Assembly: GCA_948470475.1 (NCBI GenBank)
Contig: OX419338.1
Location: 18,944,030-19,008,029 of the forward strand
DNA length: 64,000 bases
Direction: 5' to 3'
Source of the DNA: Galaxea fascicularis
Lineage: Eukaryota; Cnidaria; Anthozoa; Scleractinia; Euphylliidae
Shown: positions 56,762 to 64,000 of the stretch, in pieces
Layout: each line of letters starts with the position of its first letter
Position numbering within the stretch: the stretch's first letter is position 1
Program-made: the position numbers and the translations under genes
The notes under the pieces: generated by a model
Seen by the model: only the letters and a program-made list of their open reading frames with translations
What the model was told of the DNA's origin: nothing
The model's database searches: none

Positions 56762-59124
56762 TGCCTTGGTAATAAATGCCATGCTTACGTTTCCTTATCT
56801 GGAATGTGTATTCTTTATATATTTTTTTTGAGAGCCCTATAAAGCTCTCAAATCTCATGTGATCTCAGAATGTATGCAAATGCGAGGTAGAATTGAATAA
56901 TTAAACGAGACTTACCTGTAAGTTGAAGTTTGATTGAGATTCTACCGTAGCATTTGCAGAAATGAGGAGATCACATCCCTCCCTTCCTCTTCCCTTGTTC
57001 ATATCATCCTATGGTGTTGCATACACCATATATTTACTATTCATCTATGGGGTGGTCTACAGGACTCCTCAAAAAAAAAAAATGCTTTCAAGACTGAGCT
57101 CGAAGTCACGTGACTTGCTATCTCATGTGATCTCCTCATTTCTGCAAATGCTACGGTAGAATCTCAATCAAACTTCAACTTACAGGTAAGTCTCGTTTAA
57201 TTATTCAATTTTAGTGAACATTATTGATGATCAGTTGAGTCAACAATGGCGTGATATTGAATGATAAAGATATTCAACTTATCTTTCAATTTTCAGGGAT
57301 TTTCGAGATAAAAGAAGATCATTTAAAACTGTCAATTTGTCCACGGCACCAAGATGCATATGGAATTAGATGGCGTTGTCAACAAAAGTTATGTTCAGTC
57401 CCGCCAGTTTGGAGTGTCCATGAGAAGAAAGAATTAAAAGGAGACCGAGGACTTACCCTCCCACAATCTCAACTACTTTATAGACTCACGTCTGTGCTTG
57501 TCCCAGTTGCCTAACGTAAGTCAATTTTGTTCAATTCATCGACCTCAATTCTTGTCTTAGATGTCGCAAGTTTTTGTCTATATATTCTCTTAGTTTTGTT
57601 GTTTCCAGCAATTTGTAAACAATGCCGGCTGTTTCTAACTAAGGAGTCAAAATCCACTTCGTTTGACGCCCCATCTGTGTTAACTGTCTCAACTGAGGTG
57701 AAAGCCACGATCTCACAAGAAGTTGAAGAAGAAACAAAGGGTAGCTCATCCCCCACGGAATCAGCAGAAAGTGACCCAGTAAGTCTAATGAGCCTACGGG
57801 CAGATCATTTAAGTTGTTTATAGCTTCACGTGGCCTGCATAGATGGCTGTATTGTTCACGGGAAGGAAACACTTTTGCGCGCGGGAAGGCAGGTTAGTTT
57901 CCATTCTCCTCGCAAATGCGCCGCATGTTAACCAGGCCCCACTTCCAAAACTTTGCCAAGAGCTGCTGAGAGAGCTTTCTTGCAGGCTATAAGAAAGTTT
58001 CCCTTAATCTCACCTACACAAGCTTCTTTTGGAATTTTCTTGTACTTTTTTTATCCTTGGTACATATTTACAAATTTCTATCATTTTTTCCTTTTCATTA
58101 TCTTTCGTTTTAGGAAAACGAAAGCACCACTGGACTGTCAAGGGTATTAAGAAACCTATCAATTGTGACATCGGATGACAGCCCATACACAATAGAAAAT
58201 GATGGTAGCAGCAGCACCAGCGATTCCTCCAGCAACCACGAAAACCAGACCCTTCGTTGCTTAAAATTAAACGAGTTCCTTCGCGTCAGCGGCAAGGGAA
58301 CTATAAATGAACCCCAAAAGAGCTGGGATCAGTTAAGCACACGCACCAAAACTGTTCACATCTCAAGAGCAAAAGATGCTGTCGTGGAATCATTGGAGGT
58401 CATCGCTCCCAGAAACCCTGCGTCGTTGTGGCAGGCACTGAAAAGTTCACAGTCAGTGGAAGCAGCTCTGTGCATAACAGCCCAAACTTCAGCGGATCAA
58501 AAGTATCTGGAAGCCTTAGCAGAGACGTATCAAAACGCCAACAGCTGGGACACACGCCGACAGATATTATCAGTAATAGCTGATCTAATTCCTTATTCCA
58601 TGATCCAACAATTCATACCAGGCATCACGGAGTATAGAATTAAAACAGTACGACAGCACACAATCCAGCATGGGCGCGGTGTTCCCTTGCCTGCCTCTAA
58701 AAGCCCAAGAATCCGTGTGGACGAATCACAGTTAGATCACTTCCTGTGTTTTATGACTAGTCCACACGTTGTACAAGATTTACCGTTTGGCCAACGCTAC
58801 TTGTACTTAACAAACGGCAATATCCTCGAAACACCAAATATCATCAGATCTATGATTCCGCAGCGAATAACTGACCAGTATCGCCAGTTTTGCTCGGAGA
58901 CCAACTTTACACCTTTCAGCACCTCAACAATGTTGCGCATATTGTTATCGTGTACCGCCACAGTCAGAAAGTCACTTCATGGACTCGACTACTTTGCAGC
59001 TGAGGGAGCGAAAGCTTTTGATGATCTGATGGCAATTGTTGAAAAACAGGGTGAGAGACAGTGGGTCTGTAGATGCCAGCAGGCACTGAAGGAGGGAAAG
59101 CAGTACCTCAAAACAGACTACAAA

Positions 59125-60258
59125 ACAAGTATTGCTGTGCTTCATTTTTCCATGTAAACCATTCAAGTAGGGAAAGAAGAGCGACAAGGCTCTTGCTTGG
59201 GACGGACACTTCTTGTAAAGTTTTGCCTCGCCTCCAAGACGCTCAAACTACAAACCGAGAACTTACGAATTCAGCTCTAATTGGATTTAAATTTACTCCA
59301 AGCTAACAAGGCAAGTCGCTTGGAACTCTAAACTGTAGGAAAAAGTGGAAACAGCGGGCACAAATCCTATTACTAAGTACATTAATCGTTGTTCCAGACA
59401 ACACAGCAGACAGGAGGCTGGGAACCAATAAACTTTCCCGCGCTTTTTTATTGTTTTGTGGCTTTGCCATTACGTGCTTAACAAGGTAGCGCTCCAGTAT
59501 TTTATTTCTTTCTCCGCCGGCAACTTGTTTGGGCATATGGTCTAAAAACTGTTTGGATATTTACCAAAGTCAATGCTGAATTAAAGTCGAATTAGATTAT
59601 TTAGCTCTCGTGACCTATAATGGTCTCTTTGTTCAGTGTACTGGACGATTATTATGTCTTTTTCGTGTTTTGTTATCCTTTAAATTTGCATCGCCTTCGT
59701 TCTTTCTGCTAGAGTTGTTAATATTGCCGGATCAAAAAGCATTTTGTCCATATGTTTCGAGTTTGCACAAAATCGGCTGACATATGTCTCTGTATATTAT
59801 TGCTTAATTTTGTTTAAGTGTAATCATTAAACCAAACTTCAAAGGGCATTTCGTCATCAGCGTTATTTCTGTCGAATACTATCGTAATGCCGGACATTTG
59901 TTATGCCCCGAAGACAAAACGAGATTGATACAGTTAAAGGTTTGTCGGGCTGTCTTTAAAGCTTTCATCCCTTCAAAACATGCCGAATGTCAAACAAAAT
60001 GGCAAATCAAATGAAGACTGAAATGGCAAATGTTTTAACTCAATTTCACAGTAAGGCAGCTTAAAATAGACGCACTTTGAGACGGCAAATTCCAACATAG
60101 CTTATAGCCTTGAGAGGAGCACTCCTTTGCTCGTCATGAAGGGGAACTCAAAAGAAGCGGACGCGTGTAAAGTCATACTGTCGTTCCGTTTTCACCACAT
60201 GCTGTGTATCATGTTTTTTTAACTGATCTTCAGTCGCATTTTTCCTTAAATGGTTTAG
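59125..60258. other. Intron 4 of the six-exon gene; no feature seen
   Basis: Begins ACAAGT rather than GTAAGT or GCAAGT and ends TGGTTTAG. AT-rich, without coding signal or clear inverted repeat. Confidence 0.45.
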
Positions 60259-61390
60259 GTCCACATAACAGCAACCTCACACGTTCCAGATCATTGCAGC
60301 ACATTCGCTCTAAGTGACCCTAAAGAAGATTGTTTCCGTGTGACGTGTGACCACGCCCACGACAAATGCTGTCCTTCTTGTGATCAACTGAAATCCATAA
60401 TTATGGAAATTGAGTCTTCATTAAAATCCTCCGAGCTGAGAGACGAAGACTGCGATGAGTTGATGTATACATTTCAGCATGCCTATCAGGTAATTGAATC
60501 ATGGAAGGCTCATCAGTTGCGGTCAATTCAACAGGATAAGGCAAGAACAATTGTTCTAGAAAACCTGGAAACTTCTTCAGTTCTCATCACACAGGACTGG
60601 GCAATTAAGTTCCTGCCTCAAAAGTACTGGGAAACACAAGCTGATTGGTTTGCCAAAAGAGGAATTTCTTGGCATATTAGTGTTGTTGCCCGTAGGATTA
60701 CTGAGAAGTTGCAGCACCAAGCGTTCGTTCACATAGTCGAGAATTGCAGTCAAGACAGCAACGTGGTGGTCAGCATCATACGACACACCCTGCAAGAACT
60801 CAAGAAAGAGCATCCGGAGATAACAACTGCCTGTCTCCGACAGGACAACGCTGGGTGTTATCACAGTTTTACCATGTTAGCTGCTGGCCAACTTATGGAG
60901 GAAACGACTGGTATCAAGATTGAGAGAGTGGACTTCAGCGATCCGCAAGGTGGTAAGGGCCCATGCGACAGAAGAGCAGCAACCATCAAAGCCCATGTTC
61001 TTCACTACATCAATGAAGGCCATGATGTAGTCTCTGCGAATGATCTCAAATGAGCTATTCTATCTCATGGTGGTATCAGAGGTGTCCGAGTTACCTTGAT
61101 TGATTCCACAAAGCAGCATCGTATCTTGTTGCAGGGGAAACTGGAAGGAGTGAGCAACTTAAATAATTTCCATTATGGAGAGGAATGTCTAACTGTATGG
61201 AAAGCATTTGATGTGGGAGAGGGAAAGACCATACCATGGTCTCAGTTGCAAGGTAAAAATATTTCTTGCCTACGTTTACCGAGTTGTTATTTTCTCGCCT
61301 TTTTGTTTCGCTTCACATTCGACGGACTAAGTACAGTAAAAGACTAGGGGCTGCTCGTGGTATATTAGGGTTACCGCGGGTAATGTAATT

Positions 61391-61545
61391 AATGGCCATA
61401 TTCATATTCTCGGTATTGAACTGGATCTAGCATGAAGTGGAGGCTCTTGCGGGGGAATAAATTTACATATGAAAAGATCCCCCCAGAAGAGCCTCCACTT
61501 CATGCTAGATCCAGTTCAATACCGAGAATACGAATATGGTCTATT
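61391..61545. mobile_element. Fold-back MITE in intron 5
   Basis: Arms AATGGCCATATTCATATTCTCGG then TATTGAACTGGATCTAGCATG, and their inverted copies ending CCGAGAATACGAATATGGTCTATT, pair for about 65 bp around a GGGGGAATAAATTTACATATG core. It lies in the intron between the triad exon and the C2H2 exon. Confidence 0.88.
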
Positions 61546-62620
61546 GAAGAATCTTAGGTTCGGCTTAAACCCTTATGAGTACGGTGCATTTATTTCAAAT
61601 AACATAAAATATCCTGTCATCGCCACAAAATGCTACTAAATCTCGTGTCTCGTTTCATACGTTTAGTTAAGTTCTTATGCTCTCTTTTTGTTAGTCCAAA
61701 TGGGTTCAGTGAGGGATCCAATCTTCCCTGACAGTTCCTTTTCCCCTGGAGACTTTCAAGACGTCCCTTCGTTTGACAACAAGCAGTCTCCTATTCAAGA
61801 AAAGACAGAAGACACTGTCCAAGGAGAGGAAAGCGTTGCATCCGCTGACTGTGAGAGCGCCAGTCTTTTTTCTTGTTCAGTTGAAGGATGTGTGAGTACT
61901 TTTCAGCGCCACTGTAACCTGGAGCGGCATATGCATTATGGCAAGTGCATATTTGTAGACGAAAGATACTTGCTTCTCGACAAGGCAAAGATACTATACG
62001 CTGAAAAACTCCAGGAAGGATCTAGCGCACAGCCTTTTATTGCTGGTTCTGAGCTTTCAGAGCAAAGTATTCAGGCGTTACCACTGGGCTGGGCATTGCG
62101 ATCTTCGAAGAAGGCTGCCCGTTTCAGTGCTAATCAGAAGGCCTACCTAGACGAGAAATTTAAAATAGGAGACCAGACAGGGTTCAAAGCAGACCCGGCA
62201 CAGGTGGCTCAAGATATGAGGCATGCAAAACATGAAGATGGGAGTCACAGATTCACTGTAGACGAATTCCTAGCACCACAAGAAATAAAATCTTATTTCT
62301 CAAGAATGACAGCGAAATTGCGGCAAGGAAGTCATGGAGTTGAAGATGAGTGGGACACTCAAGCTGTTGCAGAACAAGATGCGTATTCCTCCACCCGTGC
62401 CCACATTCTGGAAGAGTGTCAGCTGATCCACCCGATCATTTATGATACATACAATCTATGTGAACTGTACACAAGTAATAAGCTAACCAAGCTCAGCATC
62501 CCTATTTTGCGTACAATATGCAGCCACTTTGAAATGGAAATTGACAATCTTCCACTGAGGCTCAAAAAGCCGTATGTTAAATTAATTGAAGGGCTAGTGA
62601 GGTCGTTCTCTTGTGCATAA

Positions 62621-63074
62621 CTATTTTACATTATTGTGTACATTACGCCTTTACGTCGACCTGAGTCATTATGTTGCATGCATTGATTTGAATCGACAGG
62701 CCAATTACCCCTGCCTCTGTCGATGAGTTTTCATTATCCGCACTAGTGTTGTCACTAAAGCGACCTCGAGTAACATGGTAGTAGCCTAAAGCGGCAAAAT
62801 GTGTGAGGCAAAAGATGTTTACGATTAACACAATTCGTTTTGCTCGATAACAGGCAACAAAGTACTGCTCCAATGTGGTGGACTAGGGACAGACGTGCCT
62901 TTTGAAACAATTATCAAATTAAAAAGACACATTCAAAAAAGGAAAAAGAAAACATCAGTATTGAGGCTCACAACAAAATTGTACTAAAAATAAAGGAGGT
63001 GTAACAACTACTTCTCTTTTTTTTAAATTTTAAAATTGTTTCGAGATATGAACGCCTCCAAGGTGTGTGGGCTG
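62621..63074. other. 3' flank of the six-exon gene
   Basis: Non-coding DNA between the last exon and the right inverted-repeat arm. AATAAAGGAGG at about 62990 could serve as a poly(A) signal. No other feature seen. Confidence 0.45.
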
Positions 63075-64000
63075 TTGTACGCCTGTCACGCAATTTTTAC
63101 TGTTGAACATTTCGAGAACAGCGGAGGGCAGTTAATGGCAGCGGCTTGTGAAGCGAGTACGCAATCCAAAATATGTTTGGCGCTGTTACATGGTATGAAC
63201 AGATTTCTATTACAGACAATACTCAAATTAAAGTATAAATACGGCAAACATAATGATTTTATGGTTTGTTACCACTTACAAATTGTATCCGACCTCGGCT
63301 GTTTAGAACTAGATGATTTTGCATTTTAGCTTATTTGTTTTGAAAACAACTGCTACAAGTTTAAATTTCAGATAACCTGAGCAGCATTAAGGGCAATTAT
63401 TGATCAAAAGTAGCTTTTTATTCGGAACAGTAACGATTTTTCGCCCCAAAAACGGACTATTGTCTTTTCCACGAACGCATTGTCGATTTTTCACCTCCAA
63501 ATGCGTGACAAGGAGTGGCGTTTGTTGACCATTGTGTCACTTTTGTTTGGCGTCCTAAAATTTCGTGGTTTTGAGTAGCCCAAAAATTTTACTGCAGTTA
63601 TCTGAAGAAGAAACGTCGTTCTTTCGCTGGATTAACGTGATGTAACCCCATGCCATGTACCAAGGTGCGATTTTACCCTCTCAATTTTGCCATTTTTTTG
63701 TGCGCTGAAATGAGTGAAATATTGAAGAAAACTAAAAATCGGCCAAAAATTTAATTTGCGATGGAATCGGACAAATAACATTTCAGACTGTTCGTAAATA
63801 CGTGTTCGTTTCCTTGAGATAATCAATGGTTATATTAAGAGTTTTGTTTATTTTTAAGTGACGTTCAAATAATTGGTTGTCTGGACCTCGTGAAGCTGAC
63901 GTGAGAGCCACCAAACCGATTTTGCCGCCGTTCGCGTGAAATAAAATTCTACTGGAACTCAAAGTATTTTTTCAAGAAATAGTTCATCCAAACCTAGATT
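63075..64000 (-). repeat. Right arm of the ~0.9 kb inverted repeat, cut by the window edge
   Basis: Reverse complement of 50792-51660; similarity is still strong at base 64000 (..AATCTAGGTTTGGATGAACT), so the arm continues beyond the window. The right arm has an insertion of about 45 bp relative to the left near 63400 (CGTTACTGTTCCGAATAAAAA). Confidence 0.9.

Larger units (their letters stand above)
52585..57210 (+). mobile_element. DIRS retrotransposon with complete termini and internal complementary region
   Basis: The left end (CAATTCTACCTCGCATTTGC..GAGATCACATGAGAT) is complementary to 56845-56900, and the right end (57125-57208, ..ACTTACAGGTAAGTCTCGTT) is complementary to 56901-56985. 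The two complements abut, forming the internal complementary region that DIRS elements use to join their ends through a circle. Inverted terminal copies around GTCACGTGACTT occur at 52634-52645 and 57108-57119. Between them lie gag, RT-RNase H and tyrosine recombinase in the standard order. It inserted in intron 1 of the six-exon gene, in the same orientation, and carries few lesions. Confidence 0.9.
52205..62620 (+). pseudogene. Six-exon mobile-element gene: zinc-binding N terminus, DDE-like core, C2H2 finger
   Basis: Inferred exons: 52205-52388, 57297-57515, 57609-57778, 58114-59124, 60259-61252, 61695-62620; phases agree at all junctions. Exon 1 ends MEAHLLLARA-G and joins IFEIKEDHLKLSICPRHQDA in exon 2. 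Exon 3 adds ICKQC. Exon 4 carries VDESQLDHFLCFMTSP and MLRILLSCTATVRKSLHGLD. Exon 5 holds a candidate triad: VLITQDWAIKFLP, CLRQDNAGCYHS and VDFSDPQGGKGPCDRRAA. Exon 6 has one C2H2 finger (CSVEGCVSTFQRHCNLERHM) and LPLGWALRSSKKAARFS. I recall many such genes in corals and sea anemones, without an assigned function. Lesions: TAA at 57512-57514, TGA at 61051-61053, and an ACAAGT instead of a donor at 59125. It is enclosed by the long inverted repeats. Confidence 0.7.

Overview
The window is AT-rich metazoan nuclear DNA. The mobile-element families, the short GT-AG introns, the fold-back MITEs and a GGTC microsatellite followed by a GCGCGC-rich tail all fit an anthozoan cnidarian, most likely a stony coral. 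That assignment rests on family recognition and was not checked by a search. There is no clear single-copy housekeeping gene. The window is a nested graveyard of transposable elements, several of them large, multi-domain and carrying unusual accessory genes.

Layout. 0-8 kb: a terminal fragment of a Harbinger-like element, an RPA-like single-strand DNA-binding gene (minus), a ~590 bp tandem duplication, a minisatellite and the GGTC repeat. 8.3-19.4 kb (minus): a Helentron-type Helitron with tandem 2A motifs plus OTU protease, a 57-bp coding repeat, a HUH Rep, a Pif1-like helicase and an EEP endonuclease. Two DNA transposons split it, one with a TTAA target duplication (9537-12742) and one with a 9-bp duplication (14923-16059); removing either with one target copy restores the Helentron reading frame. 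20.3-21.5 kb: a PIF/Harbinger transposase pseudogene. 24.2-29.4 kb (plus): a decayed gene with OTU, a charged linker, a candidate DDE nuclease, SAP motifs and a Tudor-like C terminus. It converges on a second gene (minus; 42821 to 42012, then 30142 to 29895).

That second gene is interrupted by a CR1/L2-like LINE, and the LINE is interrupted by a 10.2 kb Tc1-like element (30511-40758; TA duplication, 23-bp terminal repeats, DD34E transposase). The Tc1-like element carries an apparently intact three-exon gene with a DM-type zinc domain, CUE/DMA-like helices and zinc ribbons. 45.5-48.3 kb: a complete pogo element inserted at the edge of a MADF/SANT-containing Harbinger-like fragment. 48.5-50 kb: a DIRS-like gag/RT fragment.

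50.8 kb to the window end: a >13 kb structure bounded by ~0.9 kb inverted repeats. It encloses a six-exon plus-strand gene (52205-62620; zinc-binding N terminus, DDE-like centre, C2H2 finger). A structurally complete DIRS retroelement (52585-57210), with its internal complementary region, sits in intron 1.

How the parts relate. The nesting gives relative ages: the OTU/DDE element is older than the LINE, which is older than the Tc1-like element, while the Helentron is older than its two inserts. Most transposase frames are broken, often by TGA codons where arginine or tryptophan might be expected. The DM-type gene in the Tc1-like element is the clearest open, correctly spliced gene. It and the tandem-2A/OTU Helentron are the strongest leads.
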